A DNA stretch of 64,000 bases from Amycolatopsis saalfeldensis (GCF_900110575.1 NZ_FOEF01000014.1:1-64000); one strand, 5' to 3'; shown: positions 44,837-54,258, counted from the first letter of the stretch. Notes: generated by a model from the letters alone, not told the origin. Translations and numbers: made by a program.

Positions 44837-46015
44837 CTACGAAGGGATGCGCTCGGCCCGACAGACGAAAACCGCGGGTGACCGGCCGATCCGGGTGAGC
44901 ACCACAGTGGACTCCGCGGGGCCGCGCGGTTTCAGCCGGCGGCGCAACGCGTCCGGGTCGATGTCCAGGCCGCGCACCAGGATCTCCAGCCGCCCGACTT
45001 CGAGTCGCTTGAGGACGGAACGCAGCGACTTCTCGTTGTACGGACCGTGTTCCAGCACCCGGAAGGCCCGCACGCCGGACGGCGGGGTGTCCCCGGTGAG
45101 GTAGGCGATGCGCTCGTCCAGCTGCCACAGGCCGTGCCGCGCCGCGTAATGCCGCACCAGTCCGGCGCGGACGACCGCACCGTCCGGGTCGATGATCCAC
45201 TTTCCCGGCTCCCGCACCGGAATCTCGTCCGGCGCGGCGTCCGTGAGCGTCCACTGTGTACCGCCCGAACGCAGCACGGTCGCCCGCCGGGAGACACCTT
45301 CGGAGAGGCCTCGCCAGAGGCAGGCTTCGCGGACCGCGCCGTCGAGCGAGACCAGCTCCACCTCTTCGGCCCACGGCGCGATCGCGAAGTCCAGGCCGGG
45401 CGCGCATTTGATCGACAGCGGGCGGCCGGGGTAGGCGTCCACCAGGCCGTCGAGCGGGGGCAGGAAGTCGGCGGGCTTCCAGGTGCGGCGGCCCGCCGAG
45501 TCGCGCCGGGCCGGGTCCGCGACCACCACGGTGCCGCGGCTGACCGGCGCCAGCGCGTCCGCCCGGACGATGCCGGGCGAGACCCCGGCGACGGAAGCGT
45601 TGTGCCGCGCCATCTCCAGTCGTACGGCGTCCACATCGGACCCCAACGCCCGGCGCGCCACCCTGGCCAGCTCCACCAGGTCCGCGCCCACCGAACACGT
45701 GACGTCATGCACGTCGAGACCGGCCAGCCGGGTGGCGCGGTGCCGGGCCACCGGCGTCGCGCTCGCCTGCTGGAGCGCGTCGCCGGTGAACAGCCACTCG
45801 TCCGCGCCCGCCAGCTTCGCGGCCGATTTCCGGCGCAGCACCACGGTTTCCAGCACCGCGGCGGCGTGCGGCTCACCCGCCGAACGCCGCACGGCGCCGA
45901 CGTCGGAGATCCGGGTGGCGTCGGTCAGCGGCAGCGCGGACGCCGCGAGCAACGCCGCCCGTCCCGCGCCGGAGCGCAGGAAGGCGACGTCTTCGGACGT
46001 GAAACCGTAGGCCAA
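44837..46015 (-). CDS. THUMP-like class I SAM methyltransferase (Rv3037c-like)
   Basis: A 392-residue protein of the THUMP-like domain family. It begins MAYGFTSEDVAFLRSGAGRAAL, with a weak SAM motif VHDVTCSVGADLVELARVA, VVVADPARRDSAGRRTW as motif IV, and the C-terminal THUMP-like segment VLEHGPYNEKSLRSVLKR. Probably an RNA methyltransferase, but the target is not known. It follows the next methyltransferase gene by one base, last in a four-gene minus-strand operon. Confidence 0.85.
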   Translation of the reverse strand: MAYGFTSEDVAFLRSGAGRAALLAASALPLTDATRISDVGAVRRSAGEPHAAAVLETVVLRRKSAAKLAGADEWLFTGDALQQASATPVARHRATRLAGLDVHDVTCSVGADLVELARVARRALGSDVDAVRLEMARHNASVAGVSPGIVRADALAPVSRGTVVVADPARRDSAGRRTWKPADFLPPLDGLVDAYPGRPLSIKCAPGLDFAIAPWAEEVELVSLDGAVREACLWRGLSEGVSRRATVLRSGGTQWTLTDAAPDEIPVREPGKWIIDPDGAVVRAGLVRHYAARHGLWQLDERIAYLTGDTPPSGVRAFRVLEHGPYNEKSLRSVLKRLEVGRLEILVRGLDIDPDALRRRLKPRGPAESTVVLTRIGRSPAVFVCRAERIPS

Positions 46016-46016
46016 T

Positions 46017-46973
46017 TCAGGACGGCCGCTTGGTCCCGGTGATCATCACGTTGTAGAACAGCTCGCGCGGCAGCACCTTCGAGAGCACCTTCTTGTCCAA
46101 AGCGGACAGTCGCAGCCACAGGTGGTAGGCGAACAGCCGCCACCGCACCGTCAGCTTCTCCTGCGGCACAGCGGCTTCGAACGTCCGGATCGGCCAGCCC
46201 GCCAGCGCCGCCGAGAACTCCTCGGTGACCGCGCGCACGTCCTGGGCGCCGGCGCCACGAGCCATGGCCTCCAGCTCCGACGGGTCGAAGGTGTGGATGT
46301 CCACCACGGCCTCCAGCGCCGCGGCGCGCGAGGACTCGTCCAGCTCTTCCTGCGGACGGCGCCAGCCGCTCAGCGCGGACAGCTTGGTCACCCGCGTGGT
46401 CAGGAACCAGGTGAACTGGCCGAGCTTGCGGGCGTAGAAGTCGCCCACCTTCGTCGGCTCGCCGGCGAAGACGAACCGGCCGCCGGGCTTGAGCACCCGC
46501 AGCACCTCGGCGAACGCCGCGCGGACGTCCGGGATGTGGTGCAGCACCGCGTGCCCGACCACGAGGTCGAACGTGTTGTCCTCGTACGGGATCCGCTCGG
46601 CGTCGGCGACCCGGCCGTCCACGTCGAGGCCGAGGCCCTCGGCGTTGCGCAGCGCGACCTGCACCATGCCGGGCGAGAGGTCGGTGACCGAGCCCTTCTT
46701 GGCGACGCCGCCCTGCATCAGGTTCAGCAGGAAGAAACCGGTGCCGCTGCCCAGCTCCATGGCGTGCTGGTACGGCTGGCCGTCCTCGCCCGCGACGGCG
46801 TTGAACACGTCGGTGGCGTAGGAGATGCAGCGCTCGTCGTAGGAGATCGACCACTTCTCGTCGTACGTCCCGGCTTCCCAGTCGTGGTAGAGGACGTTCG
46901 CGAGCTTCGGGTCGCCGTAGGCCGCCTGGACCTCTTCGGCGGTGGCGTGCGGGTTCGGCGCGGGATCGGTCAC
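46017..46973 (-). CDS. class I SAM-dependent methyltransferase (Rv3038c-like)
   Basis: A 318-residue methyltransferase: HAMELGSGTGFFLLNL is motif I, VTDLSPGMVQ motif post-I, FDLVVGHAVLHHIPD motif II and LKPGGRFVFAGEP motif III. The N-terminal DPKLANVLYHDWEAGTYDEKWSISYDERCI region is characteristic of this actinobacterial group. GTG at 46973 has GAGGGG 11 bases before it; a GTG at 46982 overlaps the enoyl-CoA hydratase stop. Substrate unknown; perhaps lipid, judging from its operon partner. Confidence 0.88.
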   Translation of the reverse strand: MTDPAPNPHATAEEVQAAYGDPKLANVLYHDWEAGTYDEKWSISYDERCISYATDVFNAVAGEDGQPYQHAMELGSGTGFFLLNLMQGGVAKKGSVTDLSPGMVQVALRNAEGLGLDVDGRVADAERIPYEDNTFDLVVGHAVLHHIPDVRAAFAEVLRVLKPGGRFVFAGEPTKVGDFYARKLGQFTWFLTTRVTKLSALSGWRRPQEELDESSRAAALEAVVDIHTFDPSELEAMARGAGAQDVRAVTEEFSAALAGWPIRTFEAAVPQEKLTVRWRLFAYHLWLRLSALDKKVLSKVLPRELFYNVMITGTKRPS

Positions 46974-46978
46974 GCTGG

Positions 46979-47758
46979 TCACTTCCCCTCGAAAGCGGCC
47001 TTGCCCGGGCCGTTCTCGATGAACGACTTCATGCCGTTCGCCTGGTCCTCGGTCGCCCACAGGGCGGTGAACAGCTGGGTCTCGATCTTGAGGCCCGTGG
47101 CGAGGTCGACGTCGAGGCCCGAATCGATCGCGGTCTTGGCGGCGCGCAACGCCACGGCGGGACCGTTCGCGAACTGCGCGGCCCACTTGCGAGCGGCGGC
47201 ATACACGTCGTCCGGGGCCACGACCTCGTCGAGGATGCCCAGCTTGAGTGCTTCTTCGGCCTTCACGAACCGGCCGGTGAAGATCAGGTCCTTGGCCTTG
47301 CTCGGGCCGATCAGCCGCGACAGCCGCTGCGTGCCGCCGGCGCCGGGGATGATGCCGAGCTGGATCTCCGGCTGGCCGACCTTGACGTTGTCGCCCGCGA
47401 CCCGCCAGTCCGCGGTCAGCGCCAGCTCCAGGCCGCCGCCCAGGGCGTAGCCGGTGATGGCCGCGACGACCGGCTTCGGGATGTTCGCGAGGCGCGCGAG
47501 CGAAGCGGTCAGCTCGGCGCCGAACTTGGCGATCTCCGGGTACGTGCGGCTGGCCATCTCCTTGATGTCCGCGCCGCCGGCGAAGGTCTTCTCGCCGCCG
47601 TACAGGATCACCGCGCGGACGTCTTCGCGGTCCGAAGCCTCGCGCGCCGCCTCGGCGAGCTCGGCCTGCACCTGGTTGTTCAGCGCGTTGACCGGCGGCC
47701 GGTCGAGCCGGATCGTGCCGACCCCGTCCTCGACCTCGAGGCTTACGAACTCTCCCAC
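46979..47758 (-). CDS. enoyl-CoA hydratase/isomerase (crotonase family)
   Basis: A 259-residue crotonase. The oxyanion-hole loops are FAGGADIKEM and ALGGGLELAL; both catalytic glutamates are present (GGGLELA and QPEIQLGIIPGAGG), so hydratase activity is expected, adding water to 2-enoyl-CoA in beta-oxidation. GTG at 47758 follows GAGGAGG; the longer open frame crosses the operator at 47790-47803. Equivalent in position to echA17 (Rv3039c). Confidence 0.93.
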   Translation of the reverse strand: MGEFVSLEVEDGVGTIRLDRPPVNALNNQVQAELAEAAREASDREDVRAVILYGGEKTFAGGADIKEMASRTYPEIAKFGAELTASLARLANIPKPVVAAITGYALGGGLELALTADWRVAGDNVKVGQPEIQLGIIPGAGGTQRLSRLIGPSKAKDLIFTGRFVKAEEALKLGILDEVVAPDDVYAAARKWAAQFANGPAVALRAAKTAIDSGLDVDLATGLKIETQLFTALWATEDQANGMKSFIENGPGKAAFEGK

Positions 47759-47789
47759 GCGACTTCCTCCTCGTTCACGGAAAACCAGG

Positions 47790-47803
47790 CTACCGACCGG
47801 TAA
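47790..47803. promoter_or_regulatory. palindromic operator upstream of the enoyl-CoA hydratase gene
   Basis: CTACCGACCGGTAA contains the perfect palindrome TACCGACCGGTA-type core (TACCG/CGGTA around AC) 32 bases before the GTG. It matches the site upstream of etfBA (3752-3765) at 11 of 14 positions. Confidence 0.5.
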
Positions 47804-47810
47804 GGACAAG

Positions 47811-48623
47811 CTACCGCCGACGGGCGAAGAACCGCTCGCCCGACCGCTGCAGGACCAGGTCCTGGTCGAACGTCTTCGACAGGTTCTCGCCGGTGATCAC
47901 GTCGTCCACCAGCCCGGAGACCACGGCGTGGCCGTCCTTGAGCAGCAACGCGTGGGTGAAGCCGGGCGGGATCTCCTCCACGTGGTGCGTGACGAGCACC
48001 ATGGCCGGCGCGTCCGGGTCCAGCGCGAGGTCCGACAGCCGCGCGACGAGGTCCTCGCGCCCGCCCAGGTCCAGGCCGGCCGCCGGCTCGTCGAGCAGCA
48101 GCAGCTCGGGATCGGTCATCAGCGAGCGCGCGATCAGCACGCGCTTGCGCTCGCCCTCGGACAGCGTGCCGAACGTGCGCTCGGCCAGGTGCGCGATGCC
48201 GAGCGTGCCCAGCAGCTCGGCGGCGCGGTTGGTGTCCAGCGCGTCGTACGCCTCGCGCCAGCGGCCCATCACCGCGTAGCCGGCGCTCACCACGACGTCT
48301 CGCACCAGCTCGTCGCCGGGGACGCGCTGGGCGATCGCGGCGGAGGTGAACCCGATGCGGGGGCGCAGTTCGAAGACGTTGACCCGGCCGATGCGGTCGC
48401 CGAGCAGGTCGACGGTGCCGGCGGTCGGGTGCAGCTCGGCGGCGGCCAGCCGCAGGAGGGTGGTCTTGCCGGCGCCGTTCGGGCCGAGCACGACCCAGCG
48501 CTCGTCCAGCTCGACACTCCAGTCGAGGCCGGCGAGCAGGTCGTTTCCGCTCCGTCGGACGCCGACACCGGCCATCCGCACCACGAGATCGTCAAGGTCG
48601 CTGGGCAGGGTCGGCTCGCTCAC
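47811..48623 (-). CDS. ABC transporter ATP-binding protein (Rv3041c-like)
   Basis: A 270-residue ABC ATPase: Walker A GPNGAGKTT, Q-loop replaced in the SAAIAQRVPGDE region, signature LSEGERKRV, Walker B LLLLDEPAAGLD and the switch His in VLVTHHVEE. No permease gene accompanies it. It resembles stand-alone iron- or Mn-type ATPase subunits (FepC-like) and Rv3041c. GTG at 48623 without a good ribosome site. First gene of the minus-strand operon, divergent from the cysteine dioxygenase unit. Confidence 0.9.
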   Translation of the reverse strand: MSEPTLPSDLDDLVVRMAGVGVRRSGNDLLAGLDWSVELDERWVVLGPNGAGKTTLLRLAAAELHPTAGTVDLLGDRIGRVNVFELRPRIGFTSAAIAQRVPGDELVRDVVVSAGYAVMGRWREAYDALDTNRAAELLGTLGIAHLAERTFGTLSEGERKRVLIARSLMTDPELLLLDEPAAGLDLGGREDLVARLSDLALDPDAPAMVLVTHHVEEIPPGFTHALLLKDGHAVVSGLVDDVITGENLSKTFDQDLVLQRSGERFFARRR

Positions 48624-48743
48624 AAGCCCATTGTGGCCGCCCTCGCGCGCGCGTTCGCACCCGCCCGGGTTTGTTCGCCCCGTGGACGTCCAGCCGGTGG
48701 GACGGACCACAGCGGACCCGCCGGACTGTGGCAGGATCGAGGC

Positions 48744-48863
48744 ATGTCCAGGCCCGCGCCCGCCGTCGCCCCCGTCACCCGGGGATCGTTCTGGCGACGT
48801 CGCGCGATCGACCTGCTCCTCGTGGCTTCCGCCGGGTGTACGCCCGCGCGGCACGCCCGCTGA
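48744..48863 (+). CDS. 39-aa leader peptide of the cysteine dioxygenase gene
   Basis: The product contains RRRAIDLLLVASAGC, close to the R-x-x-x-DL-x-R-x-[AS]-SA-x-C pattern of the putative leader peptides found before sulfur and cysteine genes of actinomycetes. The single cysteine codon lies near the end. It stops 77 bases before the dioxygenase start. Ribosome slowing at the Cys codon when cysteinyl-tRNA is scarce is the inferred purpose. Confidence 0.65.
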   Translation: MSRPAPAVAPVTRGSFWRRRAIDLLLVASAGCTPARHAR

Positions 48864-48940
48864 AAGCCGAGGACGCCCCGCGTTCTCGCGTGCCGCGCTG
48901 TGTCACCCCAGCCGTCACCTTCGAACGAGGAGCGCCCCCG

Positions 48941-49483
48941 TTGACCACGTCGATCACCCCTGACGTCGAGATCCACCCCCAGCTGACCGACCCGCTGCTG
49001 CCGCAGCTGCTGCACCCGTCGAGGCTGCTGTGGACGCCGCGCGAGCTGGCCGAGCTGACCAGGACCGTCACCACCGAGCTGACCGCCGGCCTGCGCGGGC
49101 TGCTGCACTTCGACGAGGACTCCCGGTGGTGGGCGCGGCTCGCGCTGACCGACGGCGTCGAGCTGTGGCTGCTTTCGTGGCTGCCCGGCCAGCGGACGAA
49201 GCCGCACGACCACGGGGGCGCGTCCGGCTCGTTCACGGTGCTGCAGGGCGAAATCGGCGAGGAGTACCGCTATCCCGGCGGGCCGATCCGCCGCCGCACG
49301 CACTCCGCGGGCGAGGGCATCGGCTTCGGCGCCGGGCGCGCGCACCAGGTCACCGGCCTCGGCGAGCGGCCGGCGGCCAGCGTCCACGCGTACTCGCCGC
49401 CGCTGGTGGCGACCCGGGACTACCGGACCCTCGCGGACGTGCCCGCGGAGATCCCGCCGCTCCCGGCCATACTCGGCCGATGA
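48941..49483 (+). CDS. cysteine dioxygenase family protein
   Basis: A 180-residue cupin-type thiol dioxygenase, oxidising cysteine to cysteine sulfinate. The iron ligands are His89 and His91 (KPHDHGGASGSF) and His135 (GRAHQVTG). TTG at 48941 is taken as start: GAGGAG lies nine bases before it and the first residues fit the family; the longer frame would pass through the leader-peptide region. Overlaps the rhodanese gene by four bases; the pair forms a sulfur module. Confidence 0.9.
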   Translation: MTTSITPDVEIHPQLTDPLLPQLLHPSRLLWTPRELAELTRTVTTELTAGLRGLLHFDEDSRWWARLALTDGVELWLLSWLPGQRTKPHDHGGASGSFTVLQGEIGEEYRYPGGPIRRRTHSAGEGIGFGAGRAHQVTGLGERPAASVHAYSPPLVATRDYRTLADVPAEIPPLPAILGR

Positions 49484-49875
49484 GCGCGATCGACGAACTC
49501 CTGGACGGCGCCCGGTCCTCGCTGGACCGCGTGGACCCGGTGCGCGCGCAGCGGCTGCAGTCCGACGGCGCGCTGATCGTGGACATCCGGCCGCACGCGA
49601 ACCGGCTCGACGAGGGCGAGATCCCCGGCTCGGTGATCGTCGAGCGGATCCACCTGGAATGGCGCCTGGCGCCGGACAGCGAGTGGAAACTGCCGGGCGT
49701 CACGACGGGGACTGTCGCGATCGTGGTGTGCAACGAGGGTTACTCGTCGAGTCTCGCCGCTGCCGATCTCCAGCGCCTCGGGCTGCCTGGCGCGACCGAC
49801 CTGGCGGGCGGGTTTCGCGCTTGGGCGGCGGCCGGGCTGCCCGTCACGCCGGGTGGGTCGCCCGCGGTTCCCTGA
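49480..49875 (+). CDS. rhodanese-like domain protein
   Basis: A 131-residue single-domain rhodanese. ALIVDIRPHANR is the CH2A-type strand, GEIPGSVIVERIHLEW follows, and the active loop is VVCNEGYSSSLAA with the sulfur-carrying cysteine; the loop ends without the usual Arg. LAGGFRAWAAAGLPV is the family's end. Coupled to cysteine dioxygenase through ATGA, so probably handles the sulfur released in cysteine breakdown. Confidence 0.92.
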   Translation: MSAIDELLDGARSSLDRVDPVRAQRLQSDGALIVDIRPHANRLDEGEIPGSVIVERIHLEWRLAPDSEWKLPGVTTGTVAIVVCNEGYSSSLAAADLQRLGLPGATDLAGGFRAWAAAGLPVTPGGSPAVP

Positions 49876-49896
49876 CCCCTGCGGTCAAGCGCAGGG

Positions 49897-52440
49897 TCAG
49901 GCGAGGACGACGCGGGCCAGCTCGGCCGGGCTGGCCAGCAGGTCGTGTTTCGGCAGCACGCGCACGGTGTAGCCGACCGAGCCCGCGCGCGGCAGGGTGA
50001 GCGAAGCGGCGAACGCGCCGATGCCGTCGCCGCGCATCGGGACCGTGCTGGTTTCGGTGAGCTCGTCGGCGTCGCCCACCTGGCCGACGACGGCCTGAAC
50101 GTCCACTTCGGACGGATCGAGCCCGGCCAGGTCGATGCGGGCGCGCACGGTGACCTCGGTGCCGACCACCAGCCGTTCGGCGTGGTCGTAGAGCAGCTCC
50201 GAGTCGAAGATCCGCACACGCGGCCACGCGACCTCGAGCTTGGTGCGGTAGTCGGCCAGCGACAGGGCGCCGCGGTAGCCGTCGCCGGTCGCGGCGGCGA
50301 CGGTGCGCGACGCGGGCAGGTAGCCGGAGTCCACGTACTCCCGCACCATCCGCGACGCCTGCACGAACGGGCCCAGCGTCTCCAGCGTGTGCCACACCAT
50401 CGACAGCCAGCCGGACGGCACTCCCGCCGCGTCGTTGTCGTAGTACAGCGGCGCGATCTGCTGGCCCAGCAGGTCGTACAGCGCGGCGGCCTCGAGGTCG
50501 TCGCGGCGCAGCGGGTCGGTGATGCCGTCGGCGGTCGGGATGGCCCAGCCGTTGCTGCCGTCGTAGCACTCCTCCCACCAGCCGTCGCGAATGGACAGGT
50601 TGAGGCCGCCGTTGAGCGCCGACTTCATGCCCGACGTGCCGCACGCCTCCAGCGGCCGCACGGGGTTGTTCAGCCACACGTCGCAGCCGCGGTAGAGGTA
50701 GCGGGCCATGGACATGTCGTAGTCCGGCAGGAAGACGATCCGGTGCCGCACGGCCGGGTCGTCGACGAACCGCACGATCTGCTGGATCAGCTGCTTGCCG
50801 TTGTCGTCGGCCGGGTGGGACTTGCCGCCGATCACGATCTGGATGGGCCGCCGCTCGTCGAGCAGCAGCGCGCGCAGCCGGTCCGGGTCGCGCAGCATCA
50901 GCGTCAGCCGCTTGTACGTCGGCACGCGGCGGGCGAAGCCGACCGTCAGCACGTCCGGGTCGAAAACACGATCGGTCCAGCCCAGCTCCAGCGCCGAGGC
51001 GCCGCGCTGCACCCACGCCGCGCGCACGCGTCGCCGGACCTCGCCGACGAGCTTCTCGCGCAGCTCGCGGCGCAAGCCCCACAGCTGCTCGTCCGTGACG
51101 CCGTCACGCAGCGAGCTGCCCGGCGTCCGGCCCTCGTGGCCGAACTCGTCGTGGTTGCCGCCCAGCAGCGCGCTCAGCTCGCGCGCGACCCACGTGGGCC
51201 CGTGCACGCCGTTGGTGATGGACGAGATCGGCACCTCGTCCTCGTCGAAACCGGGCCACAGCCGGGAGAACATCCGGCGGGTGACGCGGCCGTGCAGCTG
51301 CGAGACGCCGTTCGCGCGCTGGGCGAGCCGCAAACCCATGTGCGCCATGTTGAACAGGCCGGGGTTGTCCTCGGCGCCGAGCGCCAGCACGCGCCGCGGG
51401 TCGACGTCGGGGACCAGCCTGCCGTCGGTGAAGTACCGCTGCACGAGGTCCACCGGGAACCGGTCGATGCCCGCGCTGACCGGCGTGTGCGTGGTGAACA
51501 CCGTGCCCGCGCGGACGGCGGGCAGCGCCTCGTCGAAGGCCAGCCCGTCGGCCTGGATGATCTCGCGCGCCCGCTCCAGGCCGAGGAAGCCGGCGTGGCC
51601 TTCGTTGGTGTGGAACACCAGCGGCTGCGGGTGCCCGGTGAGCTCGCAGAACTTCCGGACCGCGCGGAAGCCGCCGATGCCGGCCAGGATCTCCTGGCGG
51701 ATGCGGTGGTCGGCGTCGCCGCCGTAGAGCCGGTCGGTGACCGGGCGCAGGTCCTCGTCGTTGTCCTCGATGTCGGAGTCGAGCAGCAGCAACGGGATCC
51801 GCCCGACGCGGGCCCGCCAGATCTGCGCGCGCAGCTCGCGCCCGCCGGGCATGGCGACCTCGACCAGCACCGGGCGGCCGCCGTCGGTGACCAGCTCCAG
51901 CGGGAACGCGTTCGGGTCGATCACCGGGTAGTGCTCGACCTGCCAGCCGTCCAGCGAGAGCGCCTGGCGGAAGTAGCCGGACCGGTACAGCAGGCCCGCG
52001 CCGATCATCGGCACGCCGAGGTCGGACGCCGCCTTGAGGTGGTCGCCCGCCAGCACGCCGAGACCGCCGGAGTAGTTCGGCAGCGCCTCCGTGACGCCGA
52101 ATTCCATCGAGAAGTACGCGACGGCGCCGGGCAGGCCCTCGTCCGTGCGCCGCTGGTACCAGCGCGGCTCCGTGAGGTAACGCTCCAGGTCGGCGGCCGC
52201 TTCCCGGGTGCGGCGCAGGAAGTCCTCGTCCACGGCCAGCTCGGACAGCCGTTCCGGCGGCAGCGCGGTGAGCATCCGCAGCGGGTCGCGGATGGCGTTG
52301 AACAGCTCCGCGTCCATCGACGCGAACAGGTCGCGGGTCGGCGGATGCCAGGTCCAGCGGAGGTTGGTGGCCAGCGCCCCGAGCCCGGCGAGCGACTCGG
52401 GCAGGCTGGCGCGAACGGTGAACCGGCGGACTGCGCGCAT
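49897..52440 (-). CDS. glgP: alpha-glucan (glycogen) phosphorylase
   Basis: An 847-residue GT35 phosphorylase of the short actinobacterial type, releasing glucose 1-phosphate from alpha-1,4-glucans. The PLP lysine is Lys606 in GTSGMKSALNGG; FSMEFGVTEALPNYSGGLGVLAGDH, cited as region, and VFTTHTPVSAG are conserved. A C-terminal beta-rich extension (after about residue 735) is the DUF3417-type feature of this clade's proteins. ATG at 52440 fits MRAVRRFTVRASLPE; longer frames are spurious. With the GH57 and GT4 genes it reflects alpha-glucan metabolism, though 40 kb apart. Confidence 0.95.
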   Translation of the reverse strand: MRAVRRFTVRASLPESLAGLGALATNLRWTWHPPTRDLFASMDAELFNAIRDPLRMLTALPPERLSELAVDEDFLRRTREAAADLERYLTEPRWYQRRTDEGLPGAVAYFSMEFGVTEALPNYSGGLGVLAGDHLKAASDLGVPMIGAGLLYRSGYFRQALSLDGWQVEHYPVIDPNAFPLELVTDGGRPVLVEVAMPGGRELRAQIWRARVGRIPLLLLDSDIEDNDEDLRPVTDRLYGGDADHRIRQEILAGIGGFRAVRKFCELTGHPQPLVFHTNEGHAGFLGLERAREIIQADGLAFDEALPAVRAGTVFTTHTPVSAGIDRFPVDLVQRYFTDGRLVPDVDPRRVLALGAEDNPGLFNMAHMGLRLAQRANGVSQLHGRVTRRMFSRLWPGFDEDEVPISSITNGVHGPTWVARELSALLGGNHDEFGHEGRTPGSSLRDGVTDEQLWGLRRELREKLVGEVRRRVRAAWVQRGASALELGWTDRVFDPDVLTVGFARRVPTYKRLTLMLRDPDRLRALLLDERRPIQIVIGGKSHPADDNGKQLIQQIVRFVDDPAVRHRIVFLPDYDMSMARYLYRGCDVWLNNPVRPLEACGTSGMKSALNGGLNLSIRDGWWEECYDGSNGWAIPTADGITDPLRRDDLEAAALYDLLGQQIAPLYYDNDAAGVPSGWLSMVWHTLETLGPFVQASRMVREYVDSGYLPASRTVAAATGDGYRGALSLADYRTKLEVAWPRVRIFDSELLYDHAERLVVGTEVTVRARIDLAGLDPSEVDVQAVVGQVGDADELTETSTVPMRGDGIGAFAASLTLPRAGSVGYTVRVLPKHDLLASPAELARVVLA

Positions 52441-52624
52441 GACCAGCGACCATATCGGGCCGCGGCGGCGGGCGCGCGGGCCAGTTCCGCCGGCACCGTG
52501 ACGCGGCCGCTTCTCCGACGGCATCGCGCGGCTTCGGGGATAACCCGCGCATCCGGCGTAACCGCTTAGTAGGGTCCTGCCTGGCCGTTGTCGACCCGGT
52601 CCGGTGGGCCGAAGAGTGGAACGA

Positions 52625-54085
52625 GTGAAGATGAGCCAAGGGGGAGGCCGGGCGCTGGTGGCGCTCGCGCTGGTGGCGGCGCTCGGGGTGGCCGCGTGCG
52701 GCAACGGGTCTTCGGCACCGGTCACGGCCGGGGCGGGCAACGTCGCGGGCCTGCCGGTGACGCACTTCGAGAGCGGGCTCAAGCCCGGCGCGCCCGCGCC
52801 GGGGCTGGACGTCAAGAACGCCGACGGCGGCCAGGACGACCAGCTCGCCACCGCCGCGATCGCCGACGTGGAGGCGTACTGGGACGCCACCCTGCCCGCG
52901 GACTTCGGCGGCCTGAAGTTCAAGCCCGTCACGTCGCTGCTGTCCTACGACTCGAACTCCGACACCGAGGACACCGCCTGCGGCAGCGTCAAGAAGCTGG
53001 TGAACGCGTTCTACTGCGCGGAGGACGACTCGGTGGCGTGGGACCGCGGCGTGCTGCTGCCGATGCTGCGCCAGCGCTTCGGGCCGATGTCGGTGGTCAC
53101 CGTGCTGGCGCACGAGTTCGGCCACGCGATCCAGTACCGGCTCGGTGACAAGGCGGGCATCACCAAGAGCACCCCGACCGTCGTGAAGGAGCAGCAGGCC
53201 GACTGCTTCGCCGGCAGCTACTTCCGCTGGGTGGCCGAGGGCAAGAGCAAGTTCTACCAGGTGTCCACCGCCGAGGGCCTCGACCAGGTCATGGCCGCGA
53301 TGTTCTTCATCCGCGACCAGGCGGGCACCAGCGCCACCGACCGGCAGGCGCACGGCACGGCGTTCGACCGCACCTTCGCCTTCCAGTCCGGGTTCGAGAA
53401 GGGCCCGACGGAGTGCGCCGGGATGAACACGCAGAACGTGCAGGCGCGGCTCACCGAGCGGCCGTTCGACCAGAAGGACACCGGCAAGGGCGACGCGAAG
53501 CTCAACGACAGCACGCTGAAGCTGCTCAAGGAAAGCCTCGACTCGGCGTTCAAGGGCGCGGGGGTGGCCGCGCCGGAGATCGTGCCGGGCAACGGGAGCT
53601 GCTCCGGCGGGCCGAGCACCCCGCCCGCTTCGTACTGCCCGGCCGACAACACCGTGAACATCGACCTGAACCGGCTCACCCAGCTGGCCCAGCCGTCCGA
53701 CCCGCAGGCCGAGCAGGCCGGCAAGGACAGCGGCGGCCTCGGCGACTTCGCGGCGTTCGCCGAGGTGGCCTCGCGTTACGCGATGGGGATTCAGAAGGGT
53801 GTCGGCGCCTCGCTGGACAACGCGAACGCCGGGCTGCGGACCACCTGCCTGGTGGGCGCCTGGGCGAAAGTCGCCAGCCAGAAGCAGGCCGACGCGGCCC
53901 CGGGACCGCAGCTGCGGCTGTCCGCGGGCGACCTCGACGAGGCCATCGCCGAGGTGCTGCGCCAGGGCAGCGTGATCACGACGGACGTCAACGGCACCGC
54001 CCCGGCCGTCGGTTTCGACCGGATCCAGGCGATGCAGAGCGGCTACCTCCAGGGCTCGTCTTCGTGTTCGCAGAGGTACCCGTGA
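52625..54085 (+). CDS. lipoprotein neutral zinc metallopeptidase (YpfJ-like)
   Basis: A 486-residue exported protein. The signal peptide ends in the lipobox GVAAC (Cys25), so it should be lipid-anchored. The zinc motif HEFGH is His163-Glu164-His167 (LAHEFGHAIQ), and EQQADCFAGSYF is the downstream Glu/Asp ligand region of the YpfJ family. GTG at 52625 adds a lysine to the signal; ATG at 52631 is also possible. Divergent from glgP. The C-terminal 170 residues resemble a second helical repeat of the family. Function in the envelope is unknown. Confidence 0.9.
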   Translation: MKMSQGGGRALVALALVAALGVAACGNGSSAPVTAGAGNVAGLPVTHFESGLKPGAPAPGLDVKNADGGQDDQLATAAIADVEAYWDATLPADFGGLKFKPVTSLLSYDSNSDTEDTACGSVKKLVNAFYCAEDDSVAWDRGVLLPMLRQRFGPMSVVTVLAHEFGHAIQYRLGDKAGITKSTPTVVKEQQADCFAGSYFRWVAEGKSKFYQVSTAEGLDQVMAAMFFIRDQAGTSATDRQAHGTAFDRTFAFQSGFEKGPTECAGMNTQNVQARLTERPFDQKDTGKGDAKLNDSTLKLLKESLDSAFKGAGVAAPEIVPGNGSCSGGPSTPPASYCPADNTVNIDLNRLTQLAQPSDPQAEQAGKDSGGLGDFAAFAEVASRYAMGIQKGVGASLDNANAGLRTTCLVGAWAKVASQKQADAAPGPQLRLSAGDLDEAIAEVLRQGSVITTDVNGTAPAVGFDRIQAMQSGYLQGSSSCSQRYP

Positions 54086-54203
54086 CGCTGGTCCTCCGGA
54101 CCGCCGAAAGGCGATTGACCGCGTGGCCGCTTTTCGTTACGCACCATGGCGTGTCCGGCTGGATCAGCGTCGGCTTCCTGACGCTGGGCTGATCCGGGAA
54201 CGA

Positions 54204-54245
54204 CGAAAGCCCCCGTCCGCGAATGCCTGCGGACGGGGGCTTTCG
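54204..54245. terminator. bidirectional terminator
   Basis: A perfect 17-bp stem (54204-54220 with 54229-54245) with an 8-base loop between the convergent metallopeptidase and thioredoxin-TPR genes. Confidence 0.9.
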
Positions 54246-54258
54246 CCGGTGGAACGGC

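Noticed and set aside
44837..46015. Fusion of the two adjacent methyltransferase genes
   Set aside because: They are separated by a stop and one base and lie in different frames; both are complete.
52441..52932. N-terminal extension of glycogen phosphorylase
   Set aside because: The extra 164 codons lie opposite the metallopeptidase promoter and 5' end and do not match the family; the ATG at 52440 fits.
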